From assembly GCA_963715565.1 (NCBI GenBank), contig OY970256.1, positions 5,766,001 to 5,830,000 on the forward strand: a stretch of 64,000 nucleotides of DNA, read 5' to 3'. Both the position numbers and the translations under genes were made by a program. Positions 34,266 to 42,598 of the stretch are shown here, in pieces. Origin of the DNA: JACVRN01 sp963715565 (lineage in GTDB: Bacteria; Acidobacteriota; Blastocatellia; Pyrinomonadales; Pyrinomonadaceae). The notes beneath the pieces were generated by a model. That model was not told the origin of the DNA and made no database searches. It saw nothing but the letters and a program-made list of their open reading frames with translations. Numbering within the stretch: the first letter of the stretch is position 1; every line of letters begins with the position of its first letter.

Positions 34266-34477
34266 TCTTCCAATTTCCTTCCGCTCTGAAACTACTAAAA
34301 CAGTAACGCCGACCTCTTTCCCGCATGGAGGGCGCGCCTCTTCTCAAATATACACGAAAGGGCGCGCCGACGGGCAAAAACGGTCGGCGTTGGTTTTTAC
34401 TGAAAAGCTAATAGTGTCGTGCGATCAAGTCTGACACCGTGCGTAAACCTTCTAAAGCTCGTTGGACGCGCGGCGGC

Positions 34478-34726
34478 TCAGGAGGCCGGAGCGTTTTCCG
34501 CGTTTTCCGGCTGGGGCTCGGGGGTCTTCTTGCCGTAGCGTTTGTTAAAGCGATCAACGCGGCCCGCCGTGTCCACAAGCTTCTGCTTGCCTGTAAAGAA
34601 CGGGTGGCACTCCGAGCAAATCTCCACCTGTAAGTCGTCCTTGCGCGTCGAGCGCGTCGTGAATTGATTGCCGCAGGCACACTGCACCTTGATGTCTTTG
34701 TACTCCGGATGGATTCCCTGTTTCAT
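34478..34726 (-). CDS. rpmE: 50S ribosomal protein L31
   Basis: 82 residues. The MKQGIHPEYKDIKVQCACGN opening and CSECHPFFTGKQKLVDTAGRVDRF are typical of L31; the Cys residues (QCACG and CSEC) mark the zinc-binding form. The last 12 residues are a Glu/Pro/Ala tail beyond the usual length. It heads the minus-strand run rpmE, DUF1385, uma2, prfA. Confidence 0.96.
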   Translation of the reverse strand: MKQGIHPEYKDIKVQCACGNQFTTRSTRKDDLQVEICSECHPFFTGKQKLVDTAGRVDRFNKRYGKKTPEPQPENAENAPAS

Positions 34727-35077
34727 CTCTTTTTCTCTTAACCTCTCTATAGACAGCTATCCGTCGCTCACTCTAAACACCCTACTATACGGCCCGAAAG
34801 CGCACGCCGTCAAGTTATACCCCGGTCTTCGGAAAGAGCAGTGTTTTGATTACTTTAAGGTCAAACTAGTTGTACGGGCGGCGGCTGAAGGGCGATTGCG
34901 CACGCGTGCGCGTCATAAAAAGGATTGACTGGCGCTGGCGGCTCGACTATCCTTCGCGCCACTCGAATAGGACTGAGAGGGGCTAAACCGGGAGCCTTCG
35001 CATGGGCTCGCCTCGCGCCTCTTTTGCTTAACCTGCCACGCACCCGATTTCTGTTACCCAACAGAGGAGATTTCTTT
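34727..35077. other. divergent intergenic region
   Basis: 350 bases between rpmE (minus) and the hydrolase gene (plus). A frame open through 34925-35077 extends the hydrolase but has no signal peptide or ribosome site, so I treat it as leader. No clear promoter or hairpin seen. Confidence 0.4.
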
Positions 35078-36388
35078 ATGAAAACGATGTTCCCCCGCAC
35101 GCAAATTCTGTCCACGGTATTCAAGACAGCCTTTACCATCCTGCTTTTACTATCGCTTTTGACAATCCCACAGCCTGCGGCCCGCGCTGCCAATCAGGTC
35201 GGGCCTCTGGAGTTGAGCGGCGAGCTTAACGGCGCGCCCTACAGAATACGTGTGCCTGCCAACTGGAACGGCACGCTGCTGGTTTTCGCGCACGGCTACC
35301 GCGACAAGGCCGACCATCCGGGCGAGGTGGATAATCGCAACGCAGACGTCGCGCCGAGCCCCTTATTGGAAGGGCCTTTGCTGGCGCAAGGGTATGCGCT
35401 GGCCGGGACGGCTTATCGCGACAATGGCTGGGCCGTGGAAGAGGGCGTTCAGGACGCCAAGGATTTGACGGTCTACTTCCGCGACAACATAGCCAAACCG
35501 GACCGCACAATTTTGTGGGGCGCTTCTATGGGGACGGTGGTCGTCTTCAAGAGCATGGAGCGATTCGGCGGCATCTACGACGGCGCTTTTGCAGCCTGCG
35601 CCGTGGGCGCGGGCGCGACGCGCAACTTCGACGGCTCAGTACCGCTTTGGCTCGCCTACGATATTCTTTTCGGCGCGCCGCCTTCGTGGGGCACTGCGGG
35701 CGATGTTCGCGATGACATTGATTTCGACACGGAAGTTCTGCCCAAACTCATCCCCGAATTAAGCAACCCGCTCAACTTCGGCAAGTTCGAGTTTATGCGC
35801 CTCGTCGCAGGCGTGCCGGGGCAGGGAATCAACCCGCCGCCATCCTTCTATCCGGGCTGGGCCCTGACGGACCTGTTCTTTGCTACGGAAGCACGCGCCG
35901 AGCTGGAACGCAGGGCGGGCGGTCCCGTCGTGCAGAATCTGACGCACACCTACACGCTGACCGCAGCAGAGAAAGCCTATCTGGCCGGGTTCGGAGTCAA
36001 TGCGGACGCGCTCCTGGCCCAGATGAACGCGCTCCGCAACATCTCTGCCCCGCCCTCCTCGCGCAACTACCTTGAGCACAACGCCAACTACATGGGCAAG
36101 ATTAAAAACCCTGTGCTGACCATGCACACGATTATCGACCCGCTCGTGGTGGTCTCGAACGAATCGGCTTATCGCGAGACGGTCTTCGGCGCGGGCCGTG
36201 GCAATCTACTGTTTCAGACCTACACGACGGGCGTCGGTCACTGCAATTTCACAGGACCGCAACTGCTGACCGGAGTCGCCGCCATAGACAACTGGGTACG
36301 CACGGGCACAGCGCCTCTGCCGAGTTTCTTCCCGGCAATAGCAGGCTTCTCCCCCGGCTTTGTGCCGCCCGCGTTCCCGCAGCCGTAA
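35078..36388 (+). CDS. secreted alpha/beta hydrolase
   Basis: 436 residues from the ATG at 35078 (AGAGGAGA ahead). The signal peptide ends near ARA at about residue 37. The alpha/beta-hydrolase core shows TLLVFAHGYRDKAD (oxyanion HG), LWGASMGTVV (nucleophile Ser in GxSxG), a late LTMHTIIDPLVVVSN (acid) and GVGHCNFTG (catalytic His). All three triad positions are present. Resembles secreted bacterial esterases or peptidases; substrate unknown. Confidence 0.82.
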   Translation: MKTMFPRTQILSTVFKTAFTILLLLSLLTIPQPAARAANQVGPLELSGELNGAPYRIRVPANWNGTLLVFAHGYRDKADHPGEVDNRNADVAPSPLLEGPLLAQGYALAGTAYRDNGWAVEEGVQDAKDLTVYFRDNIAKPDRTILWGASMGTVVVFKSMERFGGIYDGAFAACAVGAGATRNFDGSVPLWLAYDILFGAPPSWGTAGDVRDDIDFDTEVLPKLIPELSNPLNFGKFEFMRLVAGVPGQGINPPPSFYPGWALTDLFFATEARAELERRAGGPVVQNLTHTYTLTAAEKAYLAGFGVNADALLAQMNALRNISAPPSSRNYLEHNANYMGKIKNPVLTMHTIIDPLVVVSNESAYRETVFGAGRGNLLFQTYTTGVGHCNFTGPQLLTGVAAIDNWVRTGTAPLPSFFPAIAGFSPGFVPPAFPQP

Positions 36389-36443
36389 GAGAGGTCAGAG
36401 GTTAGTAAAAAAAGAGAGTTCAAGAGAAGGAGAATCCCGAATC

Positions 36444-36605
36444 TTCGCTCCGTCAGGAGCGTGATGTTTATAGCTGATGGCAGCAAAAAGATGATTAAGC
36501 TCCGTAGGAGCGGCATGTGATGGACGTTGAAACATGCCGCTCCTACGGAGCTTGATTCTCTTAATCCTTCGTTAACTATAAACATCTCGCTCCTGACGGA
36601 GCTAA
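36444..36605. repeat. large nested palindrome, GCTCCGTAGGAGC type (copy 2)
   Basis: Stems pair CGCTCCGTCAGGAGCG with CGCTCCTGACGGAGC, ATGTTTATAG with CTATAAACAT, and AAGCTCCGTAGGAGCGGCATGT with ACATGCCGCTCCTACGGAGCTT. Layout and much of the sequence match the element at 18379-18566. It lies in the 440-base gap before nuoC, where nothing else is seen. Confidence 0.85.
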
Positions 36606-36829
36606 ATCCGGCTGACGTCGAGCCGATGCTTTTCACTAACCTCTGACATCTGACCTCCAGCCTCTTTAAAATTGACAACGGATTTCTGTGCGTGCTACAA
36701 AACATGTGGCCGTCCTTCAATTGTTCTCTTAGCATTTACACTTTGAGCTGCAAGCTTCTTCCAGCGTGCGCTCCGGCAGACCGAAAAGCCTCTGCGCCGC
36801 TTCTGTCAGAGTGTAGTTACAGGACCGTG

Positions 36830-37717
36830 ATGGCAGACGAAACCAAACCGCCGCAACCTACGGCTGACGACACGGGTCAGGAGAAGCCTTCCGCCGCCGA
36901 CTCCGCCAGTAGCCCTTCGGGTGCGGACGCAGAGCGCGCCGCCAAGATTGCCGAAGCAAAGGCTCGCGCAGCGGCAGCCAAGCAGGCCGCTGGCGCTAAA
37001 CCCGCCGCTCCAACACCACCCGGCGCAGCCGCAGCCACACCCGGCGCACCCAAAGCTCCCGTCAAAAAGAAGGAAGAAGGGCCAAAGCCCACGGACGCCT
37101 CCAACCACCCGCTCGTCAAACGCCTGCGCGACGCTTTGGGCACAGCCGTCGTAGAGGCCACGGAGTTTGTAGGGCAGTTGTCCGTGCGTATAGAGCGTGA
37201 GCGCATCGTGGAGGTCTGCGATTTTTTGAAGCGCGACGCAGAGACGCCCTTTGACTATCTTTCCGACCTGACCTGTGTGCATTACCCCGAGCGCGAGGAC
37301 GCGCCCTTCGAAGTTGTCTATAACCTCTATTCGATTCCGGGCAACGAGCGCGTGCGCCTGAAGGTCAGGACCACGGACGCCGAAGGTGTGGAAACGGTCG
37401 CGGGCGTGTGGCCCACGGCCAACTGGATGGAGCGAGAGGTCTACGACCTGTTCGGCGTGCAATTCCTGCATCACCCGGACCTGCGCCGTCTACTGCTTCC
37501 GCCCGACTGGGAAGGGCATCCGTTTAGAAAAGAGTACCCGTTGGAGTTTGTCGAAAACGCCTGGACCGCGCGCCACCTGCCGGAATTCACGGACGTCCAG
37601 CGCGAACAGCTTGAGCAGCGACGCGCCTACGGCCTCGAAGAATTTTCCATGATCGAGGAGCGCCGCGCACGCGAAATCTTCCGCGCAGGCAAAGATGTAA
37701 TGTCAAAGGATAAATGA
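36830..37717 (+). CDS. nuoC: NADH-quinone oxidoreductase subunit C with Ala/Pro-rich N-terminal extension
   Basis: 295 residues from the ATG at 36830 (AGGA ahead). NuoC is the 30-kDa subunit of the peripheral arm. The conserved domain starts near residue 88 (HPLVKRLRDALG) and includes LSDLTCVHYPE, then WMEREVYDLFGVQFLHHPDLRRLLLPPDWEGHPFRKEYP, the family signature. Residues 1-85 are Ala, Pro, Lys and Glu-rich low complexity and not needed for the fold. It restarts the nuo cluster broken after nuoB. Confidence 0.93.
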   Translation: MADETKPPQPTADDTGQEKPSAADSASSPSGADAERAAKIAEAKARAAAAKQAAGAKPAAPTPPGAAAATPGAPKAPVKKKEEGPKPTDASNHPLVKRLRDALGTAVVEATEFVGQLSVRIERERIVEVCDFLKRDAETPFDYLSDLTCVHYPEREDAPFEVVYNLYSIPGNERVRLKVRTTDAEGVETVAGVWPTANWMEREVYDLFGVQFLHHPDLRRLLLPPDWEGHPFRKEYPLEFVENAWTARHLPEFTDVQREQLEQRRAYGLEEFSMIEERRAREIFRAGKDVMSKDK

Positions 37718-37830
37718 ATTTTCGATTTTAGATTTGCGATTTTCGATTGGAAGAGGACAGGCAATTAATTTTTAATTCTTCAGTCCTTATCCAATCGCAA
37801 ATCGGCAATCGCAAATCGAAAATCTAAAAT
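37718..37830. repeat. heptamer inverted repeat, family C (copy 1)
   Basis: The right arm (37791-37830) is AATCGCA/AATCGGC/AATCGCA/AATCGAA units in 7-bp steps; the left arm (37718-37750) is its inverse. It begins on the base after the nuoC stop. Other copies are at 39310 and 48267. Confidence 0.92.
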
Positions 37831-37836
37831 ACCTAG

Positions 37837-38082
37837 ATGAACACGAAAGAGGTCGCCGCGCATTACAACGCGAAGGTGTTCGACACGAAGGAAGCTGCCG
37901 CCGCAGCCGGTTTCGTGTTGACCGAAACGCTGCAAACGCGCAACACCTGGAACAAGGCGAGCGCCGCGCAGGCCGTCATTCATAACCTGCTCGCGCGCAA
38001 ACGACAGGGCGAGACCGACCAGATTGGTCTCGTCATCGAAGCCAGCGGCGTGACCGGCTGTTATAAAAGGGATGAAGGATGA
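37837..38082 (+). CDS. small protein of unknown function inside the nuo operon
   Basis: 81 residues. Soluble, Ala/Lys-rich, starting NTKEVAAHYNAKVFDTKEAAAAAGF with a later AAQAVIHNLLARKRQGETDQIG helix. No family recognised. The last residues (YKRDEG) and the stop are encoded by the family B repeat that follows, so the original C-terminus may have been lost. It sits between nuoC and nuoD, bounded by repeats on both sides. Confidence 0.55.
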   Translation: MNTKEVAAHYNAKVFDTKEAAAAAGFVLTETLQTRNTWNKASAAQAVIHNLLARKRQGETDQIGLVIEASGVTGCYKRDEG

Positions 38083-38166
38083 GGGATGAGGGATGAGGAA
38101 CGAAAGAAGAACTATTCATCTTGAATAGCCACGCTTTCATCCCTCATCCCTCCGCCCTCATCCCTT
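38067..38166. repeat. heptamer inverted repeat, family B (copy 2)
   Basis: Same 100 bases as at 25151-25250 with one substitution in the loop. It overlaps the last codons of the small gene on its left and ends 7 bases before the nuoD ATG. Confidence 0.93.
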
Positions 38167-38173
38167 GAATGCT

Positions 38174-39307
38174 ATGCATCAGGTAGAAATAGCCACAACT
38201 CGCGAGACGCTGTACGACAGCCCCGAGATGGTGCTCAACATGGGGCCGCAGCATCCTTCTACGCACGGCGTGCTGCGCGTCATCCTGCGCCTTGACGGCG
38301 AGACCGTCATAGACCTCGACTGCGACATAGGCTACCTGCATCGCGGCATGGAGAAGATTGCGGAGAACCGCCAGTATTCCATGATCGCGCCTTACTGGGA
38401 CCGTCTCGATTACATCTCTGCGGTCTCGAACGGTCTGGTCTGGGTCGAGACCGTCGAGCAGATGACGGGCCTCGACGTTCCACCGCGCGCTCATTACATA
38501 CGCACGATTTTGACGGAGCTGAACCGCATTGCCTCGCATCTCTTGTGGCTCGCGACACACGCTCTTGATATAGGAGCTTTCACCGTTCTGCTGTGGGCCT
38601 TGCGCGAGCGCGAAGAGATTCTGAAGATTTTCGAGCGACAGTTCGGCGCGCGCTTGACCTGTCACGCGTGGCGCATCGGCGGCATGCCCAACGATGCCTA
38701 CGATGATTTTGACAAGGACGTGCAGCAGTTCGTCAATAACTTGCCGAAGCGCATTGACGAGTACGAGACGGTGCTTTCGGAGAATCGCATCTGGCTGAGC
38801 CGCACGGTCGGGGTCGGCGTCATCACTGCGGCGGACGCCGTGGCGATTGGACTTTCGGGTCCGGCCCTGCGCGGCTCGGGTGTGGCGTGGGACATACGCA
38901 AAAGCCGTCCCTACGCGGCCTACGCCGACGTGGATTTTGAAGTTCCTGTTGGTGAAAACGGCGACACCTATGATCGCTACCTCGTGCGTCTCGAAGAGAT
39001 GCGACAGTCGCGGCGCATCGTCGAGCAGGCTTTGAAGCAGATGCCGGACGGCCCCGTGATGGCTAAGGTGCCGAAGATTATCAAGCCGCCCGCAGGCGAT
39101 TATTATCATTCAATCGAAGCGCCCAAGGGCGAGATCGGCTGCTATCTTGTTTCTGACGGAACGTCGAGCCCGCATCGCGTGCGCGTGCGCCCGCCTTCAT
39201 TAATCAACTTGCAGGCGCTCCGCCAGATGTGCATCGGCCACCTCGTCGCAGACGTCGTCGCCATCATCGGCACGCTCGACATCGTACTGGGAGAGATAGA
39301 CAGGTAA
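38174..39307 (+). CDS. nuoD: NADH-quinone oxidoreductase subunit D
   Basis: 377 residues from the ATG at 38174; a TTG at 38165 falls in the repeat. NuoD is the 49-kDa subunit that shapes the quinone pocket with NuoB. Diagnostic segments are NMGPQHPSTHGVLRVIL with its conserved His residues, DIGYLHRGMEKIAE, RIASHLLWLATHALDIGA and the C-terminal RPPSLINLQALRQMC. Size and motifs are normal. Confidence 0.96.
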   Translation: MHQVEIATTRETLYDSPEMVLNMGPQHPSTHGVLRVILRLDGETVIDLDCDIGYLHRGMEKIAENRQYSMIAPYWDRLDYISAVSNGLVWVETVEQMTGLDVPPRAHYIRTILTELNRIASHLLWLATHALDIGAFTVLLWALREREEILKIFERQFGARLTCHAWRIGGMPNDAYDDFDKDVQQFVNNLPKRIDEYETVLSENRIWLSRTVGVGVITAADAVAIGLSGPALRGSGVAWDIRKSRPYAAYADVDFEVPVGENGDTYDRYLVRLEEMRQSRRIVEQALKQMPDGPVMAKVPKIIKPPAGDYYHSIEAPKGEIGCYLVSDGTSSPHRVRVRPPSLINLQALRQMCIGHLVADVVAIIGTLDIVLGEIDR

Positions 39308-39309
39308 GA

Positions 39310-39411
39310 ATTTTAGATTTGCGATTTTAGATTGGAAGAAAGTTGAAGAATCAAAAGCTCGACTCTTCTTCTTTCAAAATCGCAAATCGGCAATCGAAAA
39401 TCGCAAATCGT
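39310..39411. repeat. heptamer inverted repeat, family C (copy 2)
   Basis: Arms 39310-39335 and about 39376-39411 of AATCGCA-type units. It begins 3 bases after the nuoD stop and ends one base before the next start codon at 39413, so no room is left for a separate ribosome site. Confidence 0.9.
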
Positions 39412-39412
39412 A

Positions 39413-39871
39413 ATGAAGGTCATACGCTTGAAGGTGCAGCCGATGACGCGCGAGGCGTTCGCGCCGTTTGGCGTCCTGATTGATAGTCGCGGGTCCGTGG
39501 AGATTGATTTGTGCGATGGCCGCCCGAGCCTGACGGGAGCGACCGCAGAGCCTAGACCGATGAAGTTCGACTTCATGGCTCGCCACCGCCGCACGATGCA
39601 GGTCTTCAGCCCACTCGCACAATCGCAGAGCGTGATTGCCGTTGCGCCGCCGAGCGCCGGGGACGCGCCCGAGATAGAAAAGGTCGCGGCGTTTCTAGTC
39701 AACGGTCTGCTGCCTTACGCCTATCACAAGGGGACGTGGCACACGCCGCCGTTTCCCGTTGCTGAGTGGGCCTCGTATCTTGTGGTTGATAGGAGCGGGA
39801 CGCTCGATGACGACTGGGAGTTGGTAGACTTACGCGTCGCGCGCGCAGTTTCGTTTGAGATAGAGTTGTAG
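39413..39871 (+). CDS. ureidoglycolate lyase family protein
   Basis: 152 residues. The family splits ureidoglycolate to glyoxylate and urea in purine breakdown. Visible are MTREAFAPFGVLID near the N-terminus, a central RTMQVFSPLAQSQSVIAVAPP strand pair, and the YHKGTWHTPPFPV loop with its His residues (about 105-120), all typical of this cupin-like fold. No other allantoin genes are nearby; it is embedded between nuoD and nuoH, so its role in this operon is unclear. Confidence 0.82.
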   Translation: MKVIRLKVQPMTREAFAPFGVLIDSRGSVEIDLCDGRPSLTGATAEPRPMKFDFMARHRRTMQVFSPLAQSQSVIAVAPPSAGDAPEIEKVAAFLVNGLLPYAYHKGTWHTPPFPVAEWASYLVVDRSGTLDDDWELVDLRVARAVSFEIEL

Positions 39872-39911
39872 AGCTTAAAAGACGACGACGCATCGCGCGC
39901 TTTGATCGCTT

Positions 39912-41291
39912 ATGATGATGCTGAAAGCACTCGCGAGTTTCGCGCCACCGAGTTTTATAGACGACCTCCTGCTCAAGGTCTTTGCGCCTGAGACGATCAA
40001 TTACGTCGTCTGGCCTTTTATACAGATTGGCGCGGTCGTCACCCTCGTCGCCGTCTATGCTCTGTACGCGACCTACGCCGAGCGGAAGATTTCCGCTTTT
40101 ATGCAGGCTCGCCTTGGGCCTATGCGCGTCGGCCCGTGGGGACTCTTGCAGCCTTTGGCCGATGCCTTGAAGCTTCTTACCAAAGAAGACATCATGCCGG
40201 ACAAGGCCGACCCCTTCATCTTCAAGTTCGCGCCATTCATCGCAGTGGTCGCGGCCTTTGTCGTTTTGGCCGTCATCCCGTTTGCGCCCAACTGGGGCGT
40301 TATCACGGACGTTAATATAGGCATTCTTTTTGTGCTCTCCGTGTCGAGCGTAGGTGTGCTGGCCCTGATTCTCGCGGGCTGGTCGTCTAACTCAAAGTAC
40401 GCGCTTCTGGGCGGCCTGCGTTCCAGCGCGCAGATGGTTTCTTACGAAGTCTCGATGGGGCTTTCCCTCGTCGGCGCGCTGATGTTCGCGCGCACGCTCT
40501 CGCTCTCGGGCATCGTCACCGCGCAGGGCGCTGATTCCATCTGGTTCTTTTTATATCAACCGCTCGGCTTCTTTATTTTCCTTATCAGCGGGATAGCCGA
40601 GAACAACCGCGCGCCGTTTGATTTGCCCGAGGCGGAATCTGAGCTGGTCGCGGGTTTTCATACGGAATACTCGGGCATGCGCTGGTCACTCTTTTTCATG
40701 GCCGAGTACGCGGCGATGGTCGTCGTCAGCGCGATTGCCGTCACGCTTTATCTGGGCGGCTGGTATTTTCCGTTTATCTACAGGCTGACGGAAGCGCAGG
40801 GCTATCACAACACGTATGTCATCCTGAGCATCCTTGTCTTTATGATCAAGGTCGCGGTGCTGCTCTATCTATACTTCTGGCTGCGCTGGACGCTGCCGCG
40901 CTTTCGTTACGATCAACTGATGGACATCGGCTGGAAGTGGATGATTCCGGCCTCGCTCATCAACATCATTCTCTCTGCGCTCGCCATCTTTATCATTCAG
41001 GCGATGGACGGATGGAATGGATACGAGACTATAGAATCGATAACAGGCGGGCTTAACCTGACGTGGCTCGGGAAACTGCTGGCCGTCGTCATCGGCTGGG
41101 GCGGGTTGTTTATCACGGCGGGCGTGCTCTCGTTTATCAACCGGCGCTCCCGCGATTTCAATTTGAAGAAGCAACGCCGTAAGATACGCTTGATTGATCT
41201 GCCCAAGGGGAGACCGGCGATTGCGCCTACGGTCGCCGCCGCAACAGCACCAAAGCCCGCGACGCCCGCGCCGAGCGAAGGAGGAGGTTAA
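39912..41291 (+). CDS. nuoH: NADH-quinone oxidoreductase subunit H
   Basis: 459 residues. NuoH is the eight-to-nine-helix membrane subunit forming the entrance to the quinone channel. It shows YAERKISAFMQARLGPMRVGPWGLLQPLADALKLL-type sequence near residues 55-90, then AENNRAPFDLPEAESELVAGFHTEYSGM (about 228-255), the acidic loop contacting NuoB and NuoD. The C-terminal 50 residues form a Lys/Pro/Ala-rich tail beyond the usual length. Three in-frame ATG codons (39912, 39915, 39918) leave the exact start open. Confidence 0.95.
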   Translation: MMMLKALASFAPPSFIDDLLLKVFAPETINYVVWPFIQIGAVVTLVAVYALYATYAERKISAFMQARLGPMRVGPWGLLQPLADALKLLTKEDIMPDKADPFIFKFAPFIAVVAAFVVLAVIPFAPNWGVITDVNIGILFVLSVSSVGVLALILAGWSSNSKYALLGGLRSSAQMVSYEVSMGLSLVGALMFARTLSLSGIVTAQGADSIWFFLYQPLGFFIFLISGIAENNRAPFDLPEAESELVAGFHTEYSGMRWSLFFMAEYAAMVVVSAIAVTLYLGGWYFPFIYRLTEAQGYHNTYVILSILVFMIKVAVLLYLYFWLRWTLPRFRYDQLMDIGWKWMIPASLINIILSALAIFIIQAMDGWNGYETIESITGGLNLTWLGKLLAVVIGWGGLFITAGVLSFINRRSRDFNLKKQRRKIRLIDLPKGRPAIAPTVAAATAPKPATPAPSEGGG

Positions 41292-41292
41292 G

Positions 41293-41387
41293 AAGGGATG
41301 AGGGATGAGGGATGAGGGATGAAAAGGAAACTATTCAACATTGAGTAGTTCTGCTTTCATCCCTCATCCCTCCGCCCTCATCCCTCC
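41293..41387. repeat. heptamer inverted repeat, family B (copy 3)
   Basis: GGGATGA units and their inverse around a loop that differs more from copies 1 and 2. It begins 2 bases after the nuoH stop and fills the nuoH-nuoI gap. Confidence 0.92.
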
Positions 41388-41395
41388 AAAAGGCT

Positions 41396-41929
41396 ATGCC
41401 AGTCGTAAAAGTTCCGCAGCCGACTTTCATGGAGAAGCTGAAACGCTTCTTTCTCGTGGACATCCTGAAGGGTCTGGGGCTGACCCTGAAGTACAACATC
41501 GGGGCGATAACGGACAAGGATGCCGTGGGTGGACGTGGCATCTACACGGAGCAGTATCCAAAGGTGCGGCCCGATGTTGCGCCGCGCTTTCACGGTGCGC
41601 CGCGTCTCAACATGGACCCGGAGACGCACGACACGCTCTGCATCGCCTGCAACCTGTGCGCGCTGGCCTGCCCCGAAGATTGCATAGACGTCATCGCGAT
41701 GGACATAGAAGTGATGACGGCAGGCAAGCCGCGCAAGAAAAAGGTCTTGGACGAATTTATCTTCGACACCTCAAGGTGTATGTTCTGCGCTTTGTGCCAG
41801 GAGGCTTGCCCTACGAGCTGTCTTGAGCTGACGCAGGATTTCGAGCTGGCGACCTACACGCGCGCAGGCTTTGTCTGGAATCGCGAGATGCTGGAACAGG
41901 GACGCGAGACCGTCAAGTACGAATCTTAG
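41396..41929 (+). CDS. nuoI: NADH-quinone oxidoreductase subunit I
   Basis: 177 residues. NuoI carries clusters N6a and N6b, which relay electrons towards NuoB. Two ferredoxin-type motifs are complete: C-x2-C-x2-C-x3-C at C82, C85, C88, C92, and again at C128, C131, C134, C138, each followed by the extra Cys of 8Fe ferredoxins (PEDC, PTSC). The N-terminal amphipathic helix (LKRFFLVDILKGLGL) would lie on the membrane. Confidence 0.95.
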   Translation: MPVVKVPQPTFMEKLKRFFLVDILKGLGLTLKYNIGAITDKDAVGGRGIYTEQYPKVRPDVAPRFHGAPRLNMDPETHDTLCIACNLCALACPEDCIDVIAMDIEVMTAGKPRKKKVLDEFIFDTSRCMFCALCQEACPTSCLELTQDFELATYTRAGFVWNREMLEQGRETVKYES

Positions 41930-41939
41930 AGTAGATGAG

Positions 41940-42470
41940 ATGAGCGAGAGCTTTGACGGCGAGCAGGCGCAGCCGCGCAGCTTGCACGAGCTGTGGGAAC
42001 ATCACTGGTGGAGCTTCGACCAGTTTCTGGACGAGGCGAGCCGCCTTAGTGAAGCGGAGTTCAGGCGCGACCTTGGCACGAGCTACGGCTCTGTGCACGG
42101 GGCGCTGGCTCATCTGGTCGGCGCGGAGATGGTCTGGCTCAAGCGTGTACGGGAAGGGGAATCTGTGGCGCGCATCCCCGGCACGGAAGAGTTGCCGGAC
42201 CTCGCCGCCATCGAAACAGCGTGGGAAGAGATACGCGCCGGTTGGCAGGAGGTGTTTGAGATGGAAGACCTCGGGCGCGTCGTTCATTACCGGAACACAA
42301 AGGGGCAGGAGTTCAACGACCCTTTGTGGCGCGTGCTGGCGCATCTGGTGGACCACGGCGCGACGTATCGCGGTGTGCTCATCGCCGCCCTGCGCCTCCT
42401 GGGTCGCACGCCGCCTCAAACGGGTCTTGTGGTCTACACGCGCATTGTTGCGGGCAAGTTCAGTCTGTAA
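41940..42470 (+). CDS. DinB family protein
   Basis: 176 residues from the ATG at 41940. DinB-like proteins are four-helix bundles with three His that bind a metal and often act as thiol-dependent transferases. The three His positions are visible: LHELWEHHWW at the N-terminus, SVHGALAHLVGAEMVWL (about 54-70) and VLAHLVDHGATYRG (about 135-148). It lies between nuoI and nuoJ without a clear link to complex I. Substrate unknown. Confidence 0.85.
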   Translation: MSESFDGEQAQPRSLHELWEHHWWSFDQFLDEASRLSEAEFRRDLGTSYGSVHGALAHLVGAEMVWLKRVREGESVARIPGTEELPDLAAIETAWEEIRAGWQEVFEMEDLGRVVHYRNTKGQEFNDPLWRVLAHLVDHGATYRGVLIAALRLLGRTPPQTGLVVYTRIVAGKFSL

Positions 42471-42598
42471 ATCTTTACCTGTAATTTTCTTTTCCAAGCC
42501 GGGAAGTCGTAAAAGCAAGGTCGCTCTAATAATCTTTAAGACTCGCGCGCCGTATGAATCTACAGGAGCGAGGGTCTTCCGAGTAGGGTTTGCCAGAC

